This document shows, one piece after another, positions 1-11,832 of a DNA stretch of 64,000 nt. Source of the DNA: Spongilla lacustris (Eukaryota; Porifera; Demospongiae; Spongillida; Spongillidae); the NCBI GenBank assembly GCA_949361645.1, contig OX442415.1, positions 19,375,283 to 19,439,282 of the forward strand, in the 5' to 3' direction. Each line of letters starts with the position of its first letter. Position 1 is the stretch's first letter. The position numbers and the translations under genes were made by a program. The notes below the pieces were generated by a model that did not search any database, was not told the origin of the DNA, and saw nothing but the letters and a program-made list of their open reading frames with translations.

Positions 1-360
1 AAGGATCAGCCATTTATACCAGCTGTACAGAAGTACCCACCAAAATGCTATGAATATTGATGTCCAGCTGTAGCACAGTACACTGAACATGTCACTGCCT
101 AGGCCTAGCAACGTCATGTTTTGTGGGTTTTTTCTGACTATATGGAAGCAAACATCAAACTTATAAACTCCTGGGGTTACCTTCTTTGTGATTTTATTCA
201 ATTGCCATTGAGGATAGGTCCCCCATATATGCCTCAGACATATATGTATTATCCACTAAAGGTGGAGGGTATCATGAGGCCCAATCTCACTCATTGTCGC
301 CTATTTTAGGCAAGTGAATCTGCTTGGACAATCATCTGATAACACACCTACCATTGAGGT

Positions 361-713
361 CTACTGGTATAGGGAGGCAGCACTATGATGCCTTACCCCA
401 GCTAAAATATCATTTTCTGATAATTTTATTGCATTAATAGCACGAACATCTTTTAACAATCCCCCTGCTTTTGTTCTTCGAATGTGCAGTGCCTTAGCAT
501 CTGCACTAACTTTGCAAACAGCAGCATGTGCAGATCTAGTGGTAACCTTTTGTGCTAACCATTAATGGGTCTGGCAAAAGGCATCATTTAACTTATCTAG
601 CAATGTCCTATTGCGTAGAATAGCCTTTTCAAGGCCACCTTTATACTCCATTTGAACACTATCATTGGGTTCATACAGGGAATTGCTAAAATGATTTAAG
701 GAGATGGAAGCAT
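361..713 (-). pseudogene. Unrecognised open stretch with one internal stop, next to the pogo insertion
   Basis: On the minus strand a frame of about 115 codons runs to a TAG at 361-363 and is broken only by one TAA near 560. The composition looks coding (for example DAKALHIRRTKAGGLLKDVR). I do not recognise the family. The pogo-like element begins 12 bases beyond the upstream end, so it may have landed in or beside this older sequence. It could be an exon of a host gene or part of another repeat. Bases 1-360 hold nothing else I can support. Confidence 0.3.
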
Positions 714-1384
714 GCAGTCAATACTAGGGTAGCGTAGGTAGTAGTCGCCACCCGCGAGTACCGATATCGGTTGTCTTGAATATACAGCAAACAGGAAGGA
801 TAATTATATAAACATACCTGTCTCCAAGAGATCGTCAGCTATCACTCTATACTACCAGCGCTTCGTTTATCAAAAAACGTGCTCCGTATGAAAGTAAACA
901 ACTATTTTTTCCAATTAAGCGGATTTCTGGTATAGTCGCCAGTGCGGTTGGTCTGTCGCCACGTATGGTTGGAGTGCTCGCCACCCCCCTGTATTTCGTT
1001 GTTACGTAGCGCATGGAAGGTGGATTGTAACACAACATTGCTCAACCAAGTTATCAAGTATGGACAAGTCTTTAACCACCCCTGGAAAGCTTCACTTCGT
1101 GATTGTAGCATTTAGTAATTAAGGTGACCGTTCATTCGTAAACACTTCATTTATCACCAAAATTGTATATACATTTAAGGATTGAAGTATATGTATCAGT
1201 GTTCGTTATAAAATGATACTGCCACGTTCCAATTTTAAATTTGCAACTTAAGCTAATGTCATGGTTGCTGAGAATATTGACAAGTTATATAGGAATACAA
1301 AAAGGATTAGTATACATAAAAAAGAAGTGATATGAGATCAGCAGTAGCATATATAATGTCTTATCAGTAAGTATGCTAGAGCCT

Positions 1385-4069
1385 CTACTTGTCATCAGGC
1401 ACCATATAAAAGCATACTGGACACAAATAATCCTCCTCACTGTCGGATTCGAATGAAAACAAATTCTGATGAAGTTGGTCAATGCATTGAACATGTGATG
1501 TGCTGCTACAGTTTGTGCATTGTACCCATCTGCTAACAATTTCATTTTTTTCCTCATCAAAGAAACTAGAATTGCCAATTCCAGTCATCATTATCGTCCG
1601 GGTTTTCCTTGTCTACACTTTTCCTCTCTTTACCTTTTCCACTTGCATTCTGTTTTTGCTTACCTTTTTTCTTCTTTGCTTTTTTTCTGCTCCTCCTTTT
1701 CAGCCTTCTCTTCATCTTTCAGCTGCTTCCATCGTTTACTGGTAAGGGCAAAAACTGTACTTGATAACGGACAGACGCTTCCTCTTTCTTCCAGTACTTT
1801 GGTTCGTATTCAATGATTCTAATCTGTCTGAAAGCTGCTTTAGTAGCACTGGTGTAATCGAAGACTGATGTTTGGGGCTACTATGCTTTGTGACCATTTG
1901 TAATCCTGAACTACATGGTACTTCACTACCTGCAACAGGAGATTCGTGTGACTCTATAGGTATTGGAATAGATGGCCCTTTTAGGGGAACATATGACTCT
2001 TTTGTAGATGGAGGAACAGAGGACCTATTTGAAGATGGAGGAACAGAGGACCCTCTAGAAGATGGAGGAACAAAGGACCCAGTTGGAGACGGAGGAACAG
2101 ACAATCCATTCCCAGGAACAGAGGACCCTCTTGGGGATGGAGGAACAGAGGACCCTCGTGGGGATTGAGGAACAGAGGACTATCTTGGGGATTGAGGAAC
2201 AGAGGACCCTCTTGGGGATTGAGGAACAGAGGATCCTTTTGTAAGAGGAACAGAGGACCCTCTTGGAGATGGAGGAACAGTGGACCCATTTGATGAAGGA
2301 ACAGAGGACCCATTTGATGAAGGAACAGAGGACCCATTTGATGAAGGAACAGAGGACCCATTTGATGAAGGAACAGAGGACCCATTTGATGGAGGAACAG
2401 AGGGCCCTCTTGGTGATTGAGGAACAGAGGATCCATTTGTAAGAGGAACAGAGGACCCTCTTGGAGATGGAGGAACAGTGGACCCATTTGATGAAGGAAC
2501 AGAGGACCCATTTGATGGAGGAATAGAGGACCCATTTGATGGAGGAACAGAGGACCCATTTGAGGACCCATTTGATGAAGGAACAGAGGACCCATTTGAT
2601 GAAGGAACAGAGGACCCATTTGTAAGAGGAACAGAGGACGTATTTGATGAAGGAACAGAGGACCCATTTGATGAAGCAACAGAGGACCCATCTGAGGACC
2701 CATTTGATGGAGGAACAGAGGACCCATTTGTAAGAGGAACAGACGACCCTGATGGAGATGGAGAAACAGAGGACCCATTTACTGATGGAGAAACAGGAAC
2801 AGAAGCATTAGAACATTGATCTATTCCAGATTTAACAGACGACCAGAAAGAAAATAGTGATGTGTCTTCAACATTTCCAACCCATTTGTGTTATTGGCTG
2901 ACTCACAATCACTTCTGGGTTTTTGATCTGCTACACATTTAGAATGGTCAACTGCATTTGCGTCGAATGGGAAAAGGCCACTTCTTTTAAAACCATTTTG
3001 AACTGTATCATCTGTTATCTGATCAAGAGTAGATTTGAAGACTTTTGGGAAGCTTTTCTTAGTGATGGTCTGCTCGGAGTTAGAAGCCTTTCATGTCCGT
3101 TTTGCTTTCTCCCATAGCCCTTTCAATGACTTGAAGACTGAGACATCTAAGGGCTGTATCATATGGGTGGAGTTTGGATACAGTGCTACCAAGATGATCC
3201 CATTGGATGCACAGAATTCAACAGTTTCAGGGGACAGATGGGATTTATGGCCATCAGCAAACACTAGAACTGGTCTTTGTACTTGGTTCTCAGTAAGCCA
3301 AGGATCGAAAACTATAAGGAAATATAATCTAGGAATGTCAGTGTTGTCATCCACCCACTCTCAGACTTTCCCAATGCCCAACTAGGCTCAACGCTTTCCA
3401 CAGACTCGACAACATCGCAAGGAATGTTCTGTTTGTAGGAATACACAATCATGGGTGGGGCCAAACTTCCATTTGCAGAGTATCCTATCAGTACAGTTAG
3501 GCCCTCTTTGTCACTCCCTTTGGACACTTCCAAAAAGTTCTTATAATTAACCGGCCCCAAAACAGCACCCCTTTTCTTGGCAAGATGAAAGTGTGATTCA
3601 TCAAAGTTGAATACACGATTAGGATTTAAGAGGACATCTCCAGCCCTTTCCTCTTCAACTATGTATGTCTCTATATCAGCAAACCACTTGCGAATATGCA
3701 CCTCTGTAACCGTGGCCCTTCCACCAGTTAACCTTTCAGGGAACCTTTCTGTCAGCTGAGGGTTGCGCAGCATAAACCCATAAAACCAATATTTTCCTGG
3801 CCTATCATCAGTAAATGGGGTTTTCCTTTCATCCTCCTTTACAACTTGATGCAAAAGGTTGTTAACGAAGCCTCCTCAGCCCTAGTGAGGACTGGATTAG
3901 GACCCATCTGCCTTCCTTCAGGACTTCTTCCAGAAAGTTTGTCACGGAGTGTAGAATGTGGTACACCAAATGTTTTAGATGCAGCATAACAATTCATACG
4001 ACCCTCCCTCACTTCCTTCAGAGCTGAATCCATGCTCTCAGCTGAATACTTCAATAATTCTCGTTCCAT
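1385..4069 (-). pseudogene. Pogo-type transposase: psq helix-turn-helix, DDE domain, repeat linker, PHD-like C-terminus
   Basis: Reading from 4069 downward, the first piece (4069-3839) is a Psq-type helix-turn-helix (CYAASKTFGVPHSTLRDKL). The next (3854-3312) starts the DDE domain with the first catalytic Asp in FNFDESHF. A further piece (3354-3091) has the second Asp in FADGHKSHL and the third in MIQPLDVSVF, giving a DDD triad typical of pogo transposases. Residues like GFKRSGLFPFDANAV follow (about 3020-2930), the usual end of this domain. A long Ser/Asn/Gly/Val/Pro repeat linker comes next (about 2790-1990), then a lysine-rich stretch and a PHD-like Cys cluster (WVQCTNC ... YLCPVCF, 1591-1385). 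Frame changes near 3850, 3330 and about 1730 break the ORF. The enzyme would cut and paste its own element in the nucleus. Confidence 0.8.
1990..2790. repeat. 24-bp coding minisatellite inside the pogo transposase
   Basis: About thirty imperfect copies of a 24-base unit (plus strand GAGGACCCATTTGATGAAGG followed by four more bases) lie head to tail. The unit length is a multiple of three, so on the minus strand it adds SSNGSSVP-type octapeptides in frame between the DDE domain and the C-terminus. Variant units (with CTTGGGGATTGA or TTTGTAAGA) form higher-order blocks. Long ORFs in the other frames across this stretch are by-products of the repeat. Confidence 0.85.
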
Positions 4070-5164
4070 TACAGAGCACTACAATATGATAAAAAATGTA
4101 TTACTATGACATATGCATGTACATATGGATAAAATGCATGCATATGTAAGTTAGGCCTAGGCATAAGTTGTAATCTTCTCTGTATTTGCAGAAGTAGCTG
4201 TACTCTCTTCAGCTAAGCTTGATGAATGATGAGAACAGCAGATCAGGACATAATAGGTAAAGTAGGCTATATGCCTACATTTAAGAATAGGATTTTAGTT
4301 GAAATGACCGCATGTGAAATGAGATACAACCCGTGTATGTACCCCTACGGCGAACACTCCTCCACGACATGCAAACCACGAACGCTTAGCACACAAGATA
4401 TAGGAAACATTTGGGACCCTAATGGTTGCCAATTTAAGCCAAAAGACAAATTTGATGAGGTAGGAGTAGTCGCCACCCCTGGCGACTACTACTTACGAGC
4501 GTAAATTCCGTTGGTGTGTTCGCCACCCTCACTAATTCTCTCGTCATAAGGTTTCTCTAAGTACATTGTACAGAAATAACTGCTCTTCTATAATACCACG
4601 ATTTTACGCCAATCTGTGCTACATATATACCTCGCTAACACTCACTTGCACCAATAGAACCCGCCAGCAATTGTGCGGTGTTTACTGCGCCATTTTACCT
4701 ATAAATAAGGTAGCTAACTTTGTATAATTATTTTGCAAAAACTTTAATAGTAAATAAATTTTAACAATGTTCCGTAAACACAGAGTCCCAGGAGTATTAC
4801 TTCCATTTTGTTCCAAGACATACAAACGTTAGGTAAGCCCTAGCGCCACGTTTGAAAGGACGTGCGGCGAGCACTCCTGCACTGGCGACCATACCTGCGC
4901 TACCCTACTTACTTTGACACTGATGATACATGTAGTATTTGTGTGTACTATACTCGGGGTGACATTAAAAGTGGTTTGAACTGTATTGCAAAACATTATA
5001 AACATAACCGTAACAGAAATAGTGCATAGCAACACCCATTATGCAGCATGACAAAATCCAGCTGTACGTCATCACCTAGCAACACAATGTGTAAAGCACT
5101 TTTCCAGCTGCTCTAGACTAAAAGAAGCGCGCCAAACCATAATATTCCATGCACAACTCACCTT

Positions 5165-5408
5165 TTGGCGGTAGTTGTATTTCCGTTGTAGCGTGCTGTC
5201 TCCGCCTCACGCTTACGCTTCTGGAATTGCGCCCTTTTCGCTGTACGCGCAGCAGAAGAGTTTCTCCAATATAGACTCCTTTGTGAAGCCCGATTGGTTT
5301 CTCGATTCGCCTGAATCTTTAGCCTTTTAGAAGCTCGAATCTTGTCAGAATTCTGTTCATGTCGCCGCCTCTTATAAGCTCGGTTCAACTCCAGATTTGC
5401 TCTGTATA
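5165..5408 (-). CDS. Possible exon encoding an Arg/Lys-rich protein, ending at a strong splice donor
   Basis: A minus-strand frame opens after a TGA near 5409 and codes for a very basic, glutamine-rich stretch (NRAYKRRRHEQ, RASKRLKIQ, KRAQFQKRKREAE). It has no ATG near its start. Its end reads CAAAAG then GTGAGT at 5164, a textbook 5' splice site. No downstream exon was found: the pogo-like element begins 260 bases further on and may separate them. I do not recognise the family; such basic N-terminal segments occur in some sponge repeat-encoded proteins. It may be a real exon or a relic. Confidence 0.35.
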
Positions 5409-5550
5409 TATATCACGAGCAGACAGACGCCCGCCTTTATTCAGCATCAGCATCGTACCGAACTCGGGAGGACTCTAACTCATAGTCTCGATTTAGGACG
5501 TATTCCTCTTGTCTCTTTTTTTCTACTCTTTCGTTCCCGTGGAGGCATTT

Positions 5551-5792
5551 CAGTAGCGGATCCAGCATGGATGGTTGGGGGGGGGGGGGGGGGGGGCTGA
5601 AAAGGGGAGGGTGCGGGAGGGGGGCACCCCTCCCGCCCAGCTAGAGGGTGTGGGGTAGCGCTGTGTTATTTCTACACTGAATTACTAGTATTATCACCTA
5701 AAACAACCATGCAAGTATGTTATATGAATTTTAATTTTGGGGGGGGGGGGGGGGGGGGGGGGGGGGCTATAGCCCCCCTGGATCCGCTACTG
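5551..5792. mobile_element. Small non-autonomous transposon with CAGTAGCGGATCCAG ends
   Basis: The 242-bp element has perfect 15-bp terminal inverted repeats, CAGTAGCGGATCCAG, and is flanked by the 5-bp direct repeat CATTT (5546-5550 and 5793-5797). Inside each end is a long poly-G run (5577-5596 and 5739-5766). There is no coding capacity. The ends resemble hAT-type termini of the CAGGGGCGGATCC kind, and a second copy with a 5-bp duplication lies at 56768-57600. Confidence 0.8.
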
Positions 5793-5797
5793 CATTT

Positions 5798-6629
5798 TGA
5801 CAACGCCGGTTATGGTACCATAAATGTCTAATTATACGTATGGGTATTGTCATGGGAACGCTTGTGTACTCGGATGTAATTATTGCTTCATACCAAACAT
5901 GTATATCTGACATCAAGGGGGCAGTCGGTAGGATTTTCTACATTTTTTGGTGTAGCTGGCGCTCTTTAAAACCTTTCCTATCTCGAGTTATACTCACCCA
6001 TAAAGACGACGACGACGACTATGGACAAATTACGGTCTGGGAACGAGAACTACGACTTTTTTTGTTCTCTTGAAGTAAACGGTTTGGCGACTTCAATAAA
6101 ACATGAAAATTATCGTATTTCCATTGTGGCTCGATAGCAATAAAGAGCTACAGTATCCGTTTCTCGGTTCGTGAGTTATACGCGGATCGCGTTTTTTTTA
6201 AAAATGAATCCTGTATGAGAGTTACATGTACTGCCGTAACTCTCGATTACACATGTCCATGGCCCTTCGATTTCCCACCTGAGAACCGTTAGCTATGTCA
6301 CTATATGGGGCACACCAGTGATGAATATTCCTGGTGAGGCTATGCTATGGGTACCTCATACTAGGTCTGCCTGACTTGTTCACCAATCTCGCGAGAAAAA
6401 TGGTCCATCCCATAAGAATGTTGGTGTCATTCATGTTACTCATTTGTAATGATAAAAAAAGCTTTTCAATTTCATGGTAAGGTGTGGCTAAGAATGTGAT
6501 TTATTGCTGATTGTCTGTTGATCTTATGTATTCATTAGAAGAGCTATGGATAGATGTGCATACAGAGAACATTAATAATAGGTAACTCTGGCTAAACAAT
6601 CAGCTTGTTCAATGGAGATAGCAACAGTG
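5798..6629. other. No gene recognised; contains one copy of a dispersed repeat
   Basis: No coding region could be supported. Bases about 6120-6206 match about 10590-10675: both carry the phrase GAGTTATACGCGG(A/G)TCGCG preceded by a similar CGATAGCAA segment. Confidence 0.5.
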
Positions 6630-6920
6630 AAGCCTGTAGGATTATTAGGTCTTGACTAATTGTTATCACGCGCACCGCACGTGACAATACAATACATTAT
6701 ACCACATCTCCCTTTCCCACGCGCACCGCACGTGACAATACATTACACTACATCTCCCTTCCCCCGAAAGTCAAATATTCGTTCTTTTCTTTCTTCCCGA
6801 TCTTCCGTCGTCATTTCATACACTATCGCTTCTGTCTCTTCTTTGCCCGCTTGCTTTCCCGCACATATTCTCTCAGGCACACGCTTATTCTTGCAGCCTC
6901 TCTTGCACTCTCCCGGTTCC

Positions 6921-7110
6921 ATCTTGCCTCTCTCTTGGCTCAGGCCATCTTGCCTCTCTCTTGGCTCAGGCCATCTTGCCTCTCTCTTGGCTCAGGCCAT
7001 CTTGCCTCTCTCTTGGCTCAGGCCATCTTGCCTCTCTCTTGGCTCAGGCCATCTTGCCTCTCTCTTGGCTCAGGCTATCTTGCCTCTCTCTTGACTCAGG
7101 CCATCTTGCC
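6921..7110. repeat. 26-bp tandem repeat inside the miniature LTR element
   Basis: About seven near-identical copies of a 26-base unit containing CTTGGCTCAGGCCATC lie head to tail. The unit is not a multiple of three, which argues against a protein-coding role. Confidence 0.85.
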
Positions 7111-7389
7111 TCTACCTCCATGCTGTCTCTTACTGGCTCTCGCCCTCAGCTTGGGTATCACCGTACGTAACATCCCAGCGTCGGCACTCGCCCTCGGCTA
7201 CGGCTCTGGCCCCACTAGCTCTGGCCGCTCGCCTCAACTCAGTCTCCTGGCCCATGGCCCTTGTCTCGACACACATGGCTACATACCTCTCCTTCGCGGA
7301 AGCATATCACCCTTCTCTCCCTTGGTGGCAGAGCCTCTTCTCTCCACCCCGGAACTTTATCCAGTGGTAGGCACGCACTAGCTGCCCTC

Positions 7390-7690
7390 CCTTGCGGCAG
7401 GCACGTTCAGCCCTCTCCGGCGGCAGGTACATTCAGTCCACCCCGGCGGCAGGTACTCTTTGTCCTCACCAGCGGCAGGCGCTCTCTGTCCTTCCCGGCG
7501 GCAGGCACACATTAGCTGTCCTGCCCGGCGACAGGCACACTCACTTCTCCGCGGCAGCAGGCACTCTGTCCTCCCCGGCGGCAGGCGTTCTGTCCTCCTC
7601 GGCAGTAGGCACGCTCTGTCCTCCCCGGTGGCAGGCGTTCTGTCCTCCTCGGCAGTAGGCACGCTCTGTCCTCCCCGGCGGCAGGTAGGC
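7390..7690. repeat. Degenerate GC-rich repeat inside the miniature LTR element
   Basis: A loosely repeated phrase of the type CCCGGCGGCAGGC followed by TCTGTCCT recurs about ten times. It produces long but low-complexity open frames on both strands, which I do not call as genes. Confidence 0.7.
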
Positions 7691-7956
7691 CTACTATTGG
7701 ACCACACGCGTGTCCGTGCCTGTTTCGACGTCGGACTATGTCCACGACTCCTTCCCGATGGCAATCCAGGTAGCAATGGCTTGGTCAGGGTGGCGGTGGT
7801 AGGTACCTTCACCTCCTTCTTCTCGTTTCCTCCTCTTTCGAGGTAGAAGGACCCGCCACGCGCTACACCGCTGCCACCATGTAGGATTATTAGGTCTTGA
7901 CTAATTGTTATCACGCGCACCGCACGTGACAATACAATACATTATACCACAAAGCC

Positions 7957-9879
<1,923 letters not shown>

Positions 9880-10338
9880 GTGGGGGGGGTGAGCATTTCG
9901 GGCCCGATACGCGAGCGAGGGAGAGCCCGATAGGGTTGCTGCTGCCAGATACAAAAAGTGGAGGGGGCGGAACTCAAGTACCGTAGGTCTCGACTGCCAG
10001 AGGGCCTATATAGTGGTGGGTTGTACGTTTTACTTATCGTTTTCGTTTAGCCTGCTTGCAGCTCGATGAATGAAGCGCGAAGGCACGTGCACTGACGCTT
10101 TTTAAAACCATAGATATTAGGATTCATTAGCGCGACCTACGTGGGCATCTCAGCCTTACCTAGATCGATATTAACATCATATCGTGTTTGTATGTGCCTT
10201 ATTTTGAATCTTTGTCTGCATACATGTAACTGTTCGGGGCTTCACCAGCAGAATAGCGCGATCAATACCGTATTGTTATTATTATTTCAGAAAAGTTTTA
10301 TGTGTACCGTCTCTGCATCAGGTTCAAAGCACACTCTA

Positions 10339-10562
10339 CCCCCCCCCCCCCCCCCCCCCCTCCCCCTCCTATGTTATGCAAATGCTTGCTGTCTCCGCAA
10401 AATGTGTGGTTAGTGCAAACATGTACAATGTAATATGCATTTGTCTTCTTCTGATATTATTGCTATAGTACTACTATACTAAGGTACGTATGGCGGGTGA
10501 TCGCTGCCAAAATTCACACCCTCTATCTCGGTTGGGGGGGGGGGGGGGGGGGGGCGGGGGGG
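10339..10562. repeat. Facing C-run and G-run pair
   Basis: A 22-base poly-C run (10339-10360) and a poly-G run of about 21 bases plus seven more (10534-10562) lie about 175 bases apart and could pair. The arrangement resembles the interior of the small CAGTAGCGG element, but I found no matching terminal repeats or target duplication here. Confidence 0.5.
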
Positions 10563-11000
10563 TATTTATAATAAAAACACTAAAATGACCGTCTTTGCCT
10601 TCTGGTTCGATAGCAACATAGAGCAACACTATCCGTTACGCGAGTTATACGCGGGTCGCGTTTTTATAAATGATATTCACGACCCGGGTCAATTCTTATA
10701 TATCGTAGTTCCTGATAATTCATACATTTTCAAACATGCGCAAGCATGGTGGTAAGCAGTATGCATGTAGTGAATCATTGTTTGAAGGCGGTAATCCATC
10801 GCTGCCTTAACGTGTGTGGTGTGGTTACGAGACGCGACTACTTTGTTAGCACCAGACAGCTAGTAGCTATATAGATGAATTAGCACAAAGATGCGCTTCA
10901 TTTCTTCGATGTATTTACTGGCATAACTGGTATTTCTCTACATGAGGCTTCGGTAGTATTCCCTGGGGCAACGTTTGGCGCATGGGAACATTGAAGCCCT

Positions 11001-11166
11001 TAAAGGCCGGCATACACGGGTCGACTTCCCGCCGATTTATCGCCTGCAACTCAAATGAATACTGGTGAAAATTCAATAAACTAAAGTTTTACGGAGTTTT
11101 TACGCATATTCATTTGAGTTGCAGGCGATAAATCGGCAGGAAGTCGACCGTGTATGTCAGCCTTTA
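11001..11166. mobile_element. MITE with 60-bp arms
   Basis: Two arms of about 60 bases (11001-11060 and 11107-11166) are inverted copies with few mismatches. Each begins TAAAGGC, then CATACACGG and GTCGACTTCC. The loop is only 46 bases. A TA occurs at both edges, which fits a Tc1/mariner-type MITE, but the exact boundary is not certain. Confidence 0.75.
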
Positions 11167-11372
11167 CGTGCACCATTCAACGATGCCACACTGATACGAT
11201 CAAAGACACCTTTGTGCGCAATTATTACTCCATGATTAGTTGCTGTGGGCACAAAAATGTACTTCAAGGGTTAAATAGGAGGTGAAAACGAATAAACATT
11301 CTCGCGTTAATCTACACTTACCGTATATACCCGGTGCAAAGAAAAAAAGTTCTGTTGGAAGCTGTCTGCGGC

Positions 11373-11377
<5 letters not shown>

Positions 11378-11447
<70 letters not shown>

Positions 11448-11451
11448 ACAC

Positions 11452-11506
<55 letters not shown>
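11378..11506. repeat. (CA)n microsatellite, interrupted
   Basis: About 128 bases of CA repeats with two short interruptions (a T near 11442 and a G near 11454). It abuts the retroelement tail that follows. Confidence 0.97.
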
Positions 11507-11507
<1 letters not shown>

Positions 11508-11529
11508 GGACACACACGCAAATAAGCGT

Positions 11530-11832
11530 GCCATTACGGAAGCGGGTACGTACTCAGATGCTGTTGCAAGAGCAGCTGATCTCAGAAAGCACACTCAAAG
11601 AGACTCTAAATGTGTTGAACTAAGTTGGAAATGTATTCCACTGGCGGGAGAGTGTTATGGTGCATGGTGTCTAGAGGCTTTAAAGGCCATCTCACAAGTA
11701 GCCACTTGTTTAGCCATTCGTGGGAATACCTCTAAATCTATGGCATTGACTGACCTCTTTGGTCGCCTCAGTCACTCACTAATTAGAGCTAATGTTCATG
11801 CCATTCAGAGTCGTTCCTACTCCCACTTTTAA
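11530..11832 (+). pseudogene. 3' tail of an RLE-type non-LTR retrotransposon ORF
   Basis: One open frame of 100 codons ends at TAA 11830-11832. It contains CVELSWKCIPLAGECYGAWC and ends with TDLFGRLSHSLIRANVHAIQ. The same block order occurs in three other places in this window (near 29324, 48230 and 62830), where it follows a Cys-rich motif and an RPAD..FD segment, the layout of the restriction-like endonuclease end of R2/CRE-type retrotransposons. No upstream coding part is present, so this is a 5'-truncated copy. Confidence 0.6.

Larger units (their letters stand above)
727..4905 (-). mobile_element. Pogo/Tigger-like DNA transposon (Tc1/mariner superfamily), decayed
   Basis: The element is bounded by imperfect terminal inverted repeats: the left end begins GGGTAGCGTAGGTAGTAG and the right end, read inward, begins GGGTAGCGCAGGTATGG; both continue into GTCGCCA. 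A TA dinucleotide sits on each side (725-726 and 4906-4907), as expected for the TA target duplication of Tc1/mariner-type elements. Subterminal motifs with the core TCGCC recur near 968-985, 4349, 4465-4490, 4515 and 4865. The coding region lies inside on the minus strand and carries frameshifts, so the copy is probably not autonomous. Length is 4,179 bp. The ends and the DDE domain agree on the assignment. Confidence 0.85.
6635..7951 (-). mobile_element. Miniature LTR retrotransposon (TRIM-like), intact structure
   Basis: Two identical 72-bp direct repeats (6635-6706 and 7880-7951) bound a 1,317-bp element and are flanked by the 5-bp duplication AAGCC (6630-6634 and 7952-7956). On the minus strand each repeat starts TGTGG and ends CTACA, the TG...CA rule of LTRs. 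Directly after the 5' LTR on that strand comes TGGTGGCAGCGGTG, in the position and with the TGG start of a tRNA primer-binding site. Directly before the 3' LTR is the purine tract GGGAAAGGGAGA (6707-6718). There is no gag or pol; the interior is low-complexity repeats. It would depend on enzymes supplied by another element. Identical LTRs suggest a recent insertion. Confidence 0.85.

Noticed and set aside
1981..2819. Long frames of GPLFLHQ-type and TEDPFDEG-type repeats
   Set aside because: Off-frame readings of the 24-bp repeat in the pogo transposase; only the SSNGSSVP frame connects to the DDE domain.
7378..7932. A 184-codon frame in the miniature LTR element as a gag gene
   Set aside because: It starts without ATG, runs through the LTR and is mostly low-complexity repeat; no gag motif is present.
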